From contig CAZMZJ010000009.1 in the NCBI GenBank assembly GCA_964570825.1, forward strand, positions 33,689 through 97,688: a DNA stretch of 64,000 nt, in the 5' to 3' direction. Each line of letters begins with the position of its first letter. Position 1 is the stretch's first letter. A program made the position numbers and the translations under genes. The notes beneath the pieces are model-generated. The model ran no database searches. It worked only from the letters and a program-made list of their open reading frames with translations, and was not told the DNA's origin. The DNA is from UMGS1002 sp964570825. GTDB taxonomy: Bacteria; Bacillota; Clostridia; Oscillospirales; CAG-272. Positions 17,608-26,796 of this stretch are shown piece by piece.

Positions 17608-18729
17608 ATGCAGAAGAAAAACAGATATTTCAGCAAGGTCGAAGAGGTCAGTGCCGTCTGCCGAGAAATTTATTCGCGCTACGGGTACAGGCAATATAAA
17701 ATGAGCCGTTTTGAGGAATACGACCTTTATGCCGCAAACAAGGACTTCCTTGTGAGCGACAGCATTATCACTTTTACCGAGCGAAACGGCAAGCTGATGG
17801 CTCTCAAGCCCGATGTCACGCTGTCGATAGTGAAGAACGTGTCCTGCGAGTACAAGAGGCAGGAGAAGGTTTTTTATCTTGAGAACGTTTACAGAACAAG
17901 CAAAGGCACGTCGGAGTTCAAGGAGATAATGCAGCTCGGACTTGAATGTATCGGAGACGTCGGATTGTACCAGACCGGCGAGGTCATGGCTCTTGCGGCG
18001 CGAAGCCTTGCTGCAATCAGCGGAAATTACATACTTGACATATCGCACATGGGTTTTATTGCCGGCCTCGCAGACGCTGCGGGAATAGACGGTGAAGCGC
18101 GCGATGCACTTTTGAAAAATATCAGCGGCAGAAACGCCGCGGGAGTTCGTAAGGTCTGCGCCGCACGGGGTGTGCCGGCGGAGCTGGCGGAAAAGCTTGC
18201 GGGGATTACGGGAGTTTACGGATCGTACAAGGCCTCCATGCCGCTTCTTGAGAAACTTTCGGCAAATGAGAAAACTGCGTCGGCTCTTTTGGAAATCCGC
18301 GGAATTTACGGAATACTTGAGGCTATGGGCTGCGCGGAGAATGTGAATATTGACATATCTCACACGGGTGACATGAAATACTACAACGGAATAACATTCT
18401 GCGGCTATATCAAAGAGATTCCGTTTGCGGTGCTTTCCGGCGGGCGATACGATAGTCTGCTTAAAAAGTTTGGAAAGCCTGGCGGAGCGGTGGGATTTGC
18501 TATCTACCTTGATCAGCTTGAGGCGCTGCCGGAAAGCAAGAAAGATTTTGATGTGGATACTGTGTTAATTACAGGCGAAGCTGACGGGGTGAGAATCGCG
18601 CATGTGGTGCAAAAACTGATAGCGGAGGGTAGAAGCGTGCTGGCGGTCAGGGAATTGACCGAGAACTGCCCGCGCTGCCGCGAGATAATAGAAATTGACA
18701 ATATGAAAACCATAGCGGGGGACAGGTGA
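17608..18729 (+). CDS. hisZ: ATP phosphoribosyltransferase regulatory subunit
   Basis: HisRS-like paralogue without aminoacylation activity that combines with short HisG to form the active, histidine-regulated first enzyme. 373 residues from the ATG at 17608, which has AGGAG six bases upstream; the GTG at 17545 would add an unlikely 21-residue leader. Class II synthetase-like segments seen: YRQYKMSRFEEYDLYA, LKPDVTLSIVKNV, EFKEIMQLGLECIG and CGYIKEIPFAVLSGGRYD. First gene of a ten-gene his operon; its stop lies 10 bases before hisG. The short HisG next door confirms the role. Confidence 0.93.
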   Translation: MQKKNRYFSKVEEVSAVCREIYSRYGYRQYKMSRFEEYDLYAANKDFLVSDSIITFTERNGKLMALKPDVTLSIVKNVSCEYKRQEKVFYLENVYRTSKGTSEFKEIMQLGLECIGDVGLYQTGEVMALAARSLAAISGNYILDISHMGFIAGLADAAGIDGEARDALLKNISGRNAAGVRKVCAARGVPAELAEKLAGITGVYGSYKASMPLLEKLSANEKTASALLEIRGIYGILEAMGCAENVNIDISHTGDMKYYNGITFCGYIKEIPFAVLSGGRYDSLLKKFGKPGGAVGFAIYLDQLEALPESKKDFDVDTVLITGEADGVRIAHVVQKLIAEGRSVLAVRELTENCPRCREIIEIDNMKTIAGDR

Positions 18730-18739
18730 GTTGAACACA

Positions 18740-19381
18740 ATGTTAAACATCGCGCTGCCAAAAGGAAGACTTGGAGAAAGCGCGTATAAAATATTTGAAA
18801 ATGCAGGTTACGGCTGTCCGGATGTGCTGGGCGATACGCGCAGGCTCATATTTGAGGACAAAGAGCACGGGGTACGTTATTTTTGGGTTAAACCATCCGA
18901 TGTGGCAATATATACAGAGCGGGGCGCCGCCGATATCGGAGTGGCTGGCCGTGATATATTGCTTGAGGGAAATAACGATGTCTATGAGCTGGTGGATCTC
19001 GGAATCGGCAAGTGCCGCATGGCTGTCGCCGCAATGCGCGATTTCAATGACGACGCCGGACGGACGCTGAGGGTCGCAACCAAATTTCCCAACATAGCGA
19101 AAAAATTTTACCTCAGCCAGGGGCGCGACATCGATATAATCAAGCTGAACGGCTCAATAGAGCTGGCGCCGCTGCTCGGCCTATCGGACGTAATTGTCGA
19201 TATAGTCGAAACAGGAACGACGCTGCGGGAGAACAACCTTGAGGTCAAGAGGGAGATTGTGAATATCAGCGCAATGCTTATAGCCAACAAGGTCAGCTAC
19301 CGGTTCAAGAATCCGCAGATAAACGAGCTGATACGTCGGCTCGGTGCGGGGCAGACAATCATGACAGGTAAAATTGACTAA
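18740..19381 (+). CDS. hisG: ATP phosphoribosyltransferase, short catalytic form
   Basis: Condenses ATP and PRPP in the first committed step of histidine synthesis. 213 residues from the ATG at 18740 (AGGTGAG at 18724-18730 as binding site; an in-frame TTG at 18731 is less likely). Motifs: ALPKGRLGESAYKIFENAGY, a TERGAADIGVAGRDILLE segment and the PRPP-binding DVIVDIVETGTTLREN. The C-terminal ACT-like regulatory domain of long HisG is absent, which explains the need for HisZ. A 103-base gap to hisD shows no gene. Confidence 0.95.
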   Translation: MLNIALPKGRLGESAYKIFENAGYGCPDVLGDTRRLIFEDKEHGVRYFWVKPSDVAIYTERGAADIGVAGRDILLEGNNDVYELVDLGIGKCRMAVAAMRDFNDDAGRTLRVATKFPNIAKKFYLSQGRDIDIIKLNGSIELAPLLGLSDVIVDIVETGTTLRENNLEVKREIVNISAMLIANKVSYRFKNPQINELIRRLGAGQTIMTGKID

Positions 19382-19484
19382 GTTTGAATTAAACTTTTCG
19401 GATAGCGAATATTGCGCCTTTGCCGCCGTCTTGCGGGAACTTGGCGCAAAACTCTCGGCAAACAGGAAGGTACAGTCATAAAAT

Positions 19485-20771
19485 ATGATCAAAATTTATA
19501 AGTATAAAAGCACTCCGGACGTCGAAATATTCGCGCGCGGGGATCAGAAGAGCAGCATTGCAAAAGATGTCGCCGATATTATATTGGCGGTAAGAGAAAA
19601 AGGCGACGCGGCGCTGTTTGAGTTCTGTGAGAAATTCGACAGGGTAAAGCTTGAATCGCTTGAGGTGAGCCGGGACGAGATAAAGAGCGCCGCCGAGTCG
19701 GTCGGAGCGGATTTTATGGGAGTACTCGAGCGTTCGGCTGCAAACATCCGCTCCTTTCATTCAAAACAGGTGCGAAAAGGATTCAGCATTGAAAAAAACG
19801 GGGTAATTCTCGGTCAGAAAATCACTCCTATTGAAAAAGTCGGCGTGTATGTTCCCGGCGGCACTGCGCCCCTTGCGTCCACAGTACTGATGGATGTCAT
19901 TCCGGCCAAGATCGCAGGATGCCCGAGTGTAATAATGTGCACCCCTGCCGGACGTGACGGCAAAATAAATCCAGCGGTTCTTGCTGCGGCGTATGTGGCC
20001 GGTGTGAACCGCGTATTCGCTGTCGGCGGCGCGCAGGCAATCGCCGCTATGGCGTACGGCACCGAAACTGTTCCAGAGGTTTATAAAATCGTAGGCCCGG
20101 GAAACGCTTATGTCGCCGAAGCAAAAAAACAGGTTTATGGCAAGGTGTCAATAGATATGATTGCCGGCCCGAGCGAAATACTCATAGTCGCGGACGGCAG
20201 CTGCAATCCGGCATATGTCGCCGCAGATATGCTCTCGCAGGCAGAGCACGATAAAATGGCATCTGCGGTGCTTGTCACAGACAGCGAGACTCTTGCGGAC
20301 GCGGTATCCGCCGAGCTTGAAAAGCAAATACCGCAGCTGCCAAGATGTGAAACAGCCCGCACATCGATTGACAGCAACGGCAAAATAATCATAACTGACA
20401 GCATAAGCGAGGCAATAGAAATTTCAAACCGGATAGCTCCCGAACATATTGAGATATGTGTTGACAATCCGATAAAGTATCTGCCGGAAATAAAGAACGC
20501 AGGCTCGATTTTTCTCGGCAAGAACTGCCCTGAGCCGCTCGGCGACTATTACGCAGGGCCGAATCACACTCTGCCGACCGGAGGAACCGCCAAGTTTTCA
20601 AGTCCGCTTTCGGTTGATGATTTTATTAAAAAATCATCATATACATATTATACTAACGATGCTCTTGCCGCAGCCGCTGATGACATCATTAAATTCGCAG
20701 AACGCGAGGAACTTAGGGCGCACGCACGAAGCGTGGCTATACGCTGTGAATGTGAAAAGGAAAAGAAATGA
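19485..20771 (+). CDS. hisD: histidinol dehydrogenase
   Basis: Zinc enzyme that oxidises L-histidinol to histidine in two NAD-dependent steps, the end of the pathway. 428 residues, the usual length. Recognisable segments: VGVYVPGGTAPLASTVLMD, GGAQAIAAMAYGTETVP, KIVGPGNAYVAEAKKQVYG, IAGPSEILIVAD, the zinc-site region SQAEHDKMASAVLV and PEHIEICVDNP, ending with GPNHTLPTGGTAKFSSPLSV. The stop overlaps the hisC start (ATGA), indicating coupled translation. Confidence 0.97.
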   Translation: MIKIYKYKSTPDVEIFARGDQKSSIAKDVADIILAVREKGDAALFEFCEKFDRVKLESLEVSRDEIKSAAESVGADFMGVLERSAANIRSFHSKQVRKGFSIEKNGVILGQKITPIEKVGVYVPGGTAPLASTVLMDVIPAKIAGCPSVIMCTPAGRDGKINPAVLAAAYVAGVNRVFAVGGAQAIAAMAYGTETVPEVYKIVGPGNAYVAEAKKQVYGKVSIDMIAGPSEILIVADGSCNPAYVAADMLSQAEHDKMASAVLVTDSETLADAVSAELEKQIPQLPRCETARTSIDSNGKIIITDSISEAIEISNRIAPEHIEICVDNPIKYLPEIKNAGSIFLGKNCPEPLGDYYAGPNHTLPTGGTAKFSSPLSVDDFIKKSSYTYYTNDALAAAADDIIKFAEREELRAHARSVAIRCECEKEKK

Positions 20772-21826
20772 AAAAATTGGCGAACGATAGGATAGCGTCG
20801 CTCGACGCTTATGTCCCCGGCGAGCAGCCGCGCGACATGAAATATATAAAGCTCAACACAAACGAATCACCTTTTCCGCCGTCGCCGCTTGTTACGGAAA
20901 AATTAAAAGGTGAAGAAAATTTCTTAAATTTGTATCCCGATCCTACCTGTGCTCCGCTTGCATCGGCGGCGTCGGCCTTGCTGGGAGTAGAGCCCAAAAA
21001 TTTAATTTTCACCAACGGTTCTGACGAAATAATAAATTTTGCATTTCTTACGTTCTGCGACAAGTCGCACGGGCTGGTTTTTCCGGATATAACCTACGGA
21101 CTTTACTCGGTGCTTTGCGAAATGTACGGAATTCCGTATGAGAAAATACCGGTTGGCAAGGATTTTTCAATCAACCCGAGCGATTATTGCGGCATAGAAA
21201 AAAATATCATCATAGCCAACCCGAACGCGCCGACAGGACTTTTCCTTCCTAATGCGGATGTCGAAAAAATCGTAAAAAGCAATCCGGACAATGTGGTGAT
21301 TATTGACGAAGCTTATATAGCTTTCGGGGGCGAGAGCTGCATCGGTCTGATTAAGAAGTATGACAATCTTCTTATAACACGTACCTTCTCAAAGTCGCAC
21401 TCTCTTGCGGGAGCGCGGCTGGGTATGGGCATCGGCTCGCCGGAACTTATTAAATATCTTGAAAAAGTTAAATATTCTTTCAACGCATACAGCATAAACA
21501 GGATGACGCTGCTTGCCGGTGCCGCGGCGCTCGAGGACAACGGTTATTATACCGCGAACTGCCAAAAAATCTGCTCGACGCGGAAAAAAATAAAAGCTGA
21601 GCTTGAAGCGCTTGATTTTTCGGTAACAGATTCAAAAACAAATTTTCTTTTTGCAAAAAGCGCAAAAATCAGCGGCGTAGATCTTTATATGAAACTTAAG
21701 CGCCGCGGGATTCTTGTACGGCATTTCGACTCGCCGAAAATTGCCGATTACAACCGGATAACAATAGGAACTGATCAGCAGATGGAAGCTTTCCTTCTGG
21801 CGGTTCGGGAAATACTTACAGAATAA
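20768..21826 (+). CDS. hisC: histidinol-phosphate aminotransferase
   Basis: PLP enzyme (fold type I) converting imidazole-acetol phosphate and glutamate to histidinol phosphate. 352 residues. The N-terminal KLNTNESPFPPSP, the aspartate of VVIIDEAYIAFGG that contacts the PLP ring nitrogen, the Schiff-base lysine in TRTFSKSHSLAGARLG and a late Arg segment (NRITIGTDQQM) are all present. Start codon overlaps hisD by four bases. Confidence 0.95.
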   Translation: MKKLANDRIASLDAYVPGEQPRDMKYIKLNTNESPFPPSPLVTEKLKGEENFLNLYPDPTCAPLASAASALLGVEPKNLIFTNGSDEIINFAFLTFCDKSHGLVFPDITYGLYSVLCEMYGIPYEKIPVGKDFSINPSDYCGIEKNIIIANPNAPTGLFLPNADVEKIVKSNPDNVVIIDEAYIAFGGESCIGLIKKYDNLLITRTFSKSHSLAGARLGMGIGSPELIKYLEKVKYSFNAYSINRMTLLAGAAALEDNGYYTANCQKICSTRKKIKAELEALDFSVTDSKTNFLFAKSAKISGVDLYMKLKRRGILVRHFDSPKIADYNRITIGTDQQMEAFLLAVREILTE

Positions 21827-21842
21827 TAAAAGGAGCGGGGAA

Positions 21843-22430
21843 ATGAGAAAAAGCGAGATCAGCCGCAAAACAAAGGAGACCGATATTAAACTTACTCTTG
21901 ACCTTGATGGCGGCGCGAACTGCGGAATAAATTCTGGCTGCGGATTTTTTGACCATATGCTGACGCTTTTCGCCTGCCACAGCGGGTTTGGGTTTTCTGT
22001 CGACTGCCGCGGGGACACCGAGGTGGACTATCACCACACGGTCGAGGACATCGGTATAGCTCTCGGCGACGCATTTGCGCAGGCAATCGGTGATAAAGCC
22101 GGAATCTGCCGCTATGGCAGCATAATTCTCCCTATGGATGAAGCTCTTGTTCTCGCGGCAGCCGATATATCGGGGCGCGGAATGCTTGTCCTTGACCTTC
22201 CCGGAATAAACCCTCGCATCGGAGATTTCGACACCGAGCTGGTCGAAGAATTTTTCACCGCATTTGCCCGCCGCGCGGGAGTGACGCTGCACATCCGGGC
22301 TATGTCCGGAACAAACACGCACCACATAATCGAGGGGGCTTTCAAGGCTTTTGCCCGCGCTCTGAAACAGGCATCGGCAATCAATCCTTCCTCGGGCGGA
22401 GCTGTGCCGTCAAGCAAGGGTGTGTTATAA
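21843..22430 (+). CDS. hisB: imidazoleglycerol-phosphate dehydratase
   Basis: Manganese-dependent dehydratase, 195 residues, the monofunctional type without the phosphatase domain of enterobacterial HisB. Metal-binding His-rich motifs are visible: GFFDHMLTLFACHSGF, VDYHHTVEDIGIALG and SGTNTHHIIEGAFKAFARAL. AAAGGAGCGGGGAA precedes the start. The missing phosphatase activity is supplied by the PHP-family gene at the operon end. Confidence 0.97.
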   Translation: MRKSEISRKTKETDIKLTLDLDGGANCGINSGCGFFDHMLTLFACHSGFGFSVDCRGDTEVDYHHTVEDIGIALGDAFAQAIGDKAGICRYGSIILPMDEALVLAAADISGRGMLVLDLPGINPRIGDFDTELVEEFFTAFARRAGVTLHIRAMSGTNTHHIIEGAFKAFARALKQASAINPSSGGAVPSSKGVL

Positions 22431-22472
22431 TATGATGGCTGAAAAGATTGTTAATGACGAAAGGTTCATCCA

Positions 22473-23111
22473 ATGATTGCAGTAGTTGATTACGGCGTCG
22501 GAAACCTGTTCTCGCTTTCATCTTCGCTCAGTTATATAGGCGAGGACGTTATTGTGACGGGTGATCCCGACGAAATCAGCCGTGCCGAGCGGATAATACT
22601 CCCTGGGGTCGGAGCATTTGAGGACGCGGCGGCAAAGCTCAGGGCAACCGGTCTTGATAAAGTCATAATCCGCGAGGCGAACGGCGGGAAGCCGCTGCTT
22701 GGAATCTGCCTTGGAATGCAGATGCTTTTTGAGAAGAGTTATGAGTTCGGCGAGTTTGAGGGGCTCGGGCTTATCGGGGGCTGCGTAAAACCCATAAAAA
22801 ACGAAATCGGAGAGGGACTCAAAGTTCCCCACATCGGCTGGAACAGGCTGATTTTTCCGGCGGATAGACCGAAGAGCAGGCTTTATAAATACACAGGTGA
22901 TAACGAATATGTTTATTTTGTCCATTCGTACCACGGTTCTGGCTGTGACGGATATGTCAGCGCCTATACCGAGTACGGAACTCTTCTGACCGCGTCGGTG
23001 GAGAACAAGGATGGCAATATTTTCGGAACCCAGTTCCATCCGGAGAAGAGCGGGCCGGCCGGATTGAAAATTCTCAGAGCCTTTTGCGAGATGGGGGAAA
23101 AGGCAAGATGA
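22473..23111 (+). CDS. hisH: imidazole glycerol phosphate synthase, glutamine amidotransferase subunit
   Basis: Class I glutaminase that feeds ammonia to HisF. 212 residues. The oxyanion region and nucleophile GICLGMQMLF, and the His-Glu pair of FGTQFHPEKSG, complete the catalytic triad. The stop overlaps the hisA start by four bases (ATGA). The gap of 42 bases from hisB holds no gene; the reading frame could not be extended upstream with a convincing binding site. Confidence 0.96.
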   Translation: MIAVVDYGVGNLFSLSSSLSYIGEDVIVTGDPDEISRAERIILPGVGAFEDAAAKLRATGLDKVIIREANGGKPLLGICLGMQMLFEKSYEFGEFEGLGLIGGCVKPIKNEIGEGLKVPHIGWNRLIFPADRPKSRLYKYTGDNEYVYFVHSYHGSGCDGYVSAYTEYGTLLTASVENKDGNIFGTQFHPEKSGPAGLKILRAFCEMGEKAR

Positions 23112-23821
23112 TTATTTTTCCTGCTATAGACCTGTACGAAAATAAAGCGGTTCGCCTTTTGCGCGGGGATTACACGCAAATGACGGTTTACAGCGATAAT
23201 CCTGTGTCTGTCTCAAAGAGTTTTGCGGAGGCAGGTGCGGAATACATCCATCTTGTTGACCTTGAGGGCGCGAAGAACGGAAATTCAGCCAACTTTCATA
23301 TTATAAAAGAAATTATCGCGGCAAGCGGACTGAAAGCCGAGGTCGGCGGAGGAATACGTTCTCGCGAGGTTATTGAAAAATATCTTGACGCGGGGGCTTT
23401 TCGTGTGATACTCGGCACTGCCGCGGTTGCGGACTTTAACTTTCTTACCTTTGCTGTGCGTGAATACGGAGAAAAAATCGCGGTTGGAGTTGACGTGAAG
23501 GACGGCAAGGTAGCTATCAATGGCTGGCGGGAGACGAGCGGAGAGGACTGTTTCGGCTTCTGCGGAAGACTTCAGGATATCGGAGTTAAAACTGTTATAT
23601 GCACCGATATTTCAAAGGACGGCGCGATGCGCGGCACTAACCGTGAGCTTTACCATGAATTATCAAAAAAATATGGCATGGATATTGTAGCGTCGGGCGG
23701 AGTAAGCACGCTTGACGATATAAAGGCACTGTTAAAGCTCGGAATTTACGGGGCAATAATTGGCCGGGCGCTATATACTGGCGGCATAAAATTAAAAGAT
23801 GCGCTGGAGGCAGCGAAATGA
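23108..23821 (+). CDS. hisA: phosphoribosyl-formimino-AICAR ribotide isomerase
   Basis: TIM-barrel Amadori isomerase, 237 residues from the ATG at 23108. The N-terminal IIFPAIDLYENKAVRL contains the first catalytic Asp, VAVGVDVKDGKVAINGW the second, and the phosphate-binding motifs VGGGIRS and VASGGVSTLDD are in place. Overlaps hisH and hisF by four bases each, so hisH-hisA-hisF are translationally coupled. Confidence 0.96.
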   Translation: MIIFPAIDLYENKAVRLLRGDYTQMTVYSDNPVSVSKSFAEAGAEYIHLVDLEGAKNGNSANFHIIKEIIAASGLKAEVGGGIRSREVIEKYLDAGAFRVILGTAAVADFNFLTFAVREYGEKIAVGVDVKDGKVAINGWRETSGEDCFGFCGRLQDIGVKTVICTDISKDGAMRGTNRELYHELSKKYGMDIVASGGVSTLDDIKALLKLGIYGAIIGRALYTGGIKLKDALEAAK

Positions 23822-24576
23822 TAACCAAAAGAATAATCCCATGCCTTGACGTGCGCAACGGTAGAGTAGTCAAGGGTACAAATTTTCTGGGGCTTCGCGA
23901 TGTATCCTCGCCGGTCAGCCTCGCCGAGTTTTACAGCGATTCGGGCGCAGACGAACTTGTTTTCTACGATATAACCGCCTCGGCCGAGGGACGGGCGATT
24001 TTTACCGACATACTTGCAGAAAGCGCCCGCAGAGTTTTTATACCTCTGACTGTCGGGGGAGGCATAAACACCGTTGCCGATTTTGACCGAGTGCTGGGAT
24101 GCGGGGCCGATAAGGTCAGCGTCAACTCGGGGGCGATAAAGGACCCGAACCTTGTTTACGAGGCTGCTAAACGCTATGGCAGCCAGTGCGTGGTGCTTTC
24201 GGCCGATATTAAGCGCGTTGACGGCGTTTTCCGCGTTTTTGCACGCGGCGGGCGGGACAATACCGGCATGGAAGCAATCGAGTGGCTGCGCCGGGGTGTC
24301 GGAAACGGCGCGGGGGAGATTGTTGTCAACAGCATTGACACCGACGGAGTTAAAAAAGGCTTTGACCTTGAAATGCTCGCGGCAGTCTGCGACGCGGTTG
24401 ATGTCCCTGTCATCGCGTCGGGCGGCGCGGGCTGCATCGAGGATTTCAAGGTGCTGTTCAAGACGCTTCCGAAAGTCGACGCCGGACTTGCGGCGTCGGT
24501 TTTCCACTTCGGGGAGATTGACATAAGGGAACTTAAGGCCGAGCTTGCCAAAGACGGTATACTAATGAGAATTTGA
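23818..24576 (+). CDS. hisF: imidazole glycerol phosphate synthase, cyclase subunit
   Basis: TIM-barrel cyclase partner of HisH producing imidazole glycerol phosphate and AICAR. 252 residues. Catalytic Asp of IPCLDVRNGRVVKGTNF and the second Asp of VLSADIKRVDG are present, with phosphate-binding TVGGGINTV and ASGGAGCIEDF. Homologous to HisA by its half-barrel repeats. Confidence 0.97.
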   Translation: MITKRIIPCLDVRNGRVVKGTNFLGLRDVSSPVSLAEFYSDSGADELVFYDITASAEGRAIFTDILAESARRVFIPLTVGGGINTVADFDRVLGCGADKVSVNSGAIKDPNLVYEAAKRYGSQCVVLSADIKRVDGVFRVFARGGRDNTGMEAIEWLRRGVGNGAGEIVVNSIDTDGVKKGFDLEMLAAVCDAVDVPVIASGGAGCIEDFKVLFKTLPKVDAGLAASVFHFGEIDIRELKAELAKDGILMRI

Positions 24577-24590
24577 CTGTGAGGGAAATT

Positions 24591-25244
24591 ATGTTTGACA
24601 TAGAAACACTTAAATATGACGAAAAAGGACTGATTCCGGCGGTAGTCGTGGACGCCGAAAGCAAAAAAGTTCTTACCGTTGCGTACATGAACCGTGAAAG
24701 CCTTAAAATCAGCATCGAAGAGGGCCGCACATGTTTCTGGTCACGCTCGCGTCAGGTTCTCTGGCGCAAGGGAGAACATTCGGGTAATGTGCAGCATATA
24801 ATTAAGATAATTACCGACTGCGACCGAGACGCACTGACCGTTTTAGTAAAAAAAGACGGTCCTGCCTGTCACCTTGGAACAGACTCATGCTTCAATGAAA
24901 TTGTTTTTGAAGGAGAAGAACCGGAAAACGGTGAATTTTCGCTCGGCAGTCTGATGGAGCTGATAAAGAGCCGGAAGACAGAGAAAAAAGAGGGCTCCTA
25001 CACCACATATCTGTTTGAAAAGGGAATCGACAAAATTCTCAAAAAAGTCGGCGAGGAGTCGGCGGAGGTAATTATCGCCGGCAAGGGTGGAGACAAGCGC
25101 GAAGCTATATACGAAATTGCCGACCTTGCATATCATGTTATGGTTATGATGGCGGAAATGGACATTTCGCTTGAAGAAATTCGCGCCGAGCTGGCATCCC
25201 GCCATGTTATAGATAAAAAAATCAAACAGGAGAAAATGTCCTGA
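24591..25244 (+). CDS. hisI: bifunctional phosphoribosyl-AMP cyclohydrolase / phosphoribosyl-ATP pyrophosphatase
   Basis: Two-domain HisIE protein, about 217 residues from the ATG at 24591 with GAGGG just upstream; an in-frame TTG at 24573 overlapping hisF is possible but less likely. N-terminal HisI part: TVAYMNRESLKI, TCFWSRSRQVLWRKGEHSGN and the zinc-site segment CHLGTDSCF. C-terminal HisE part: TTYLFEKGIDKILKKVGEES with EKGIDK and GEESAEVIIA metal-binding acidic residues. Catalyses steps two and three of the pathway. Confidence 0.96.
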   Translation: MFDIETLKYDEKGLIPAVVVDAESKKVLTVAYMNRESLKISIEEGRTCFWSRSRQVLWRKGEHSGNVQHIIKIITDCDRDALTVLVKKDGPACHLGTDSCFNEIVFEGEEPENGEFSLGSLMELIKSRKTEKKEGSYTTYLFEKGIDKILKKVGEESAEVIIAGKGGDKREAIYEIADLAYHVMVMMAEMDISLEEIRAELASRHVIDKKIKQEKMS

Positions 25245-26056
25245 TGTTAATCAAGGGTGATTATCACGCGCATTCAAAATACTGCGACGGCAAGAATACC
25301 TGCGCCGAAATGGTTGCCGCCGCGTATTCGCGCGGATTTGAGTCATTTGGAATATCGGCTCACTCATATACGCCATATGATGGCGGATTTGGCATGAAGA
25401 CGGAGGCTGCGAAGGAATATAAAGCAGAAATGCTGCGTCTCAAAAAAGAATACCGCGGAAAAATCAACATTTTTTTCGGTATTGAGCAGGAAGTCTGGTC
25501 GGAGCCTGCCACAGAGTACGATTATATAATAGGAGCGGCGCATTATATCAAGGTGGAAAATGGGACTGTGACTGTCGATGCTTCCGCCGATCTTGTCGTA
25601 GACGGCGTCCGCAGATATTTCGGCGGCGACTGGATGAAGTATATTCGCGCTTATTACGAGCTTGCTGCAAAAATTCCACAGATGACAAAGTGCGACTTTG
25701 TCGCGCATTTTGACCTTGTCACAAAATGCAACGAAGGAAACAGATTTTTTGACGAGGAGAGCAGAGAGTACCGGGCGATTGCCTATGAAGCGCTGAAAAG
25801 CGCTGCCGATGGCTGCCGCGTATTTGAGTTGAACTCGGGAGCGGTTCGCCGGGGATACCGCAGCCGGGTTTATCCGGCAAAATTCCTTCTTAAGTCTATG
25901 AAGGAGCTTGGCTGCGAGATAATTTTATCAAGCGACGCGCACGACACGTCGTCTATCGGATTTATGTTCTGCGAAATGACTGAACTGGCGAGGGAATGCG
26001 GGTACAAGAGCGCGAAATATCTTACGCCGGAAGGATTTCGGGACTATAAGCTGTAA
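25244..26056 (+). CDS. hisJ: histidinol-phosphatase, PHP family
   Basis: Removes phosphate from histidinol phosphate. 270 residues. PHP metal motifs: DYHAHSKYCDGKNT at the N-terminus, GIEQEVW, FVAHFDLVTKCN and the late SSDAHD. It begins within the hisIE stop (TGATG), which shows it belongs to the operon and fixes its role among the many PHP phosphatases. With this gene every step from PRPP to histidine is encoded. Confidence 0.93.
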   Translation: MLIKGDYHAHSKYCDGKNTCAEMVAAAYSRGFESFGISAHSYTPYDGGFGMKTEAAKEYKAEMLRLKKEYRGKINIFFGIEQEVWSEPATEYDYIIGAAHYIKVENGTVTVDASADLVVDGVRRYFGGDWMKYIRAYYELAAKIPQMTKCDFVAHFDLVTKCNEGNRFFDEESREYRAIAYEALKSAADGCRVFELNSGAVRRGYRSRVYPAKFLLKSMKELGCEIILSSDAHDTSSIGFMFCEMTELARECGYKSAKYLTPEGFRDYKL

Positions 26057-26060
26057 AAAA

Positions 26061-26103
26061 AGCGGACTGCATTTTTAAGTGCAGCCCGCTTCAATATTTT
26101 TTA
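26061..26103 (+). terminator. terminator of the histidine operon, possibly shared with the convergent gene
   Basis: Stem AGCGGACTGCA (26061-26071) / TGCAGCCCGCT (26080-26090) with one mismatch, followed by TCAATATTTTTT. A-run on the left side (TAAAAAAA) means it may also serve the minus-strand gene ending at 26101. Confidence 0.85.
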
Positions 26104-26796
26104 TGTATGTTTTATTTCCGCCCAGAGCATGTTGTGGTCGGAGTGTCCTGCTGGTCCCATGCCGGCAGCGGTAACTGTCCAGCCGAACGAGAGAACGATA
26201 TTGTCGATTCCTTCTCCGGACGGCGTAAAGGTAGGATATGTGTTCATGTTGACAAGGAATGAATTCTCAATCAAAGAAAATTCCGAAGCTATTGCGGTGT
26301 TGAAGTCTCCGGTAAGGATGAAAACATTATGTTTTTTAAGAAGTCCGGCAAGCTGTTTGAACTGTCCGGCGCGCAGATCGGCTGATTCGTATGAGAGATG
26401 TGTATTATAAAAGTCTATATTTATGCCGTCAACACTGATGATTGCATGACCGATTGAACGACCCTCTTTATTACCGGCGTCGAGCTGAATTGTTTCGGAC
26501 GATATTATCGGATGCCGGCTGAGTATTGCCGTCCCATACTGGCCGCCGCGGTAATCGATGGCGCGTGTGAATTTATAATATTGATACCCTGTCGCCTCGC
26601 TGAGCAGCTTTATTGTATCAATTCCGCCGGAACGTGTTGTTTTCATATCAATTTCCTGCAGTCCGACGATATCAAGTCCAAAAGAAGTGATATCAGATGC
26701 AATGACCGACATATCATATCTGACGACGGCACCGGCTTTAATATTATAGCTGCCGATTTTGAGCATAAGTCCCGCGAGCGGATTATTTTTTATCAT
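26101..26796 (-). CDS. endonuclease/exonuclease/phosphatase (EEP) family protein
   Basis: 231 residues with the EEP metallo-hydrolase fold: KIGSYNIKAG (Asn ligand), IVGLQEID (catalytic Glu), DFYNTHLSYES (His), ILTGDFNTA (Asp-Asn) and the closing GHSDHNML (Asp-His). The family hydrolyses phosphodiesters or phosphomonoesters in nucleic acids, lipids or inositol phosphates; the substrate cannot be read from the sequence. No signal peptide, so cytoplasmic. The start overlaps the end of the upstream secreted-protein gene by 14 bases; an internal ATG at 26766 (MLKIGSYN) is an alternative. Confidence 0.85.
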   Translation of the reverse strand: MIKNNPLAGLMLKIGSYNIKAGAVVRYDMSVIASDITSFGLDIVGLQEIDMKTTRSGGIDTIKLLSEATGYQYYKFTRAIDYRGGQYGTAILSRHPIISSETIQLDAGNKEGRSIGHAIISVDGINIDFYNTHLSYESADLRAGQFKQLAGLLKKHNVFILTGDFNTAIASEFSLIENSFLVNMNTYPTFTPSGEGIDNIVLSFGWTVTAAGMGPAGHSDHNMLWAEIKHT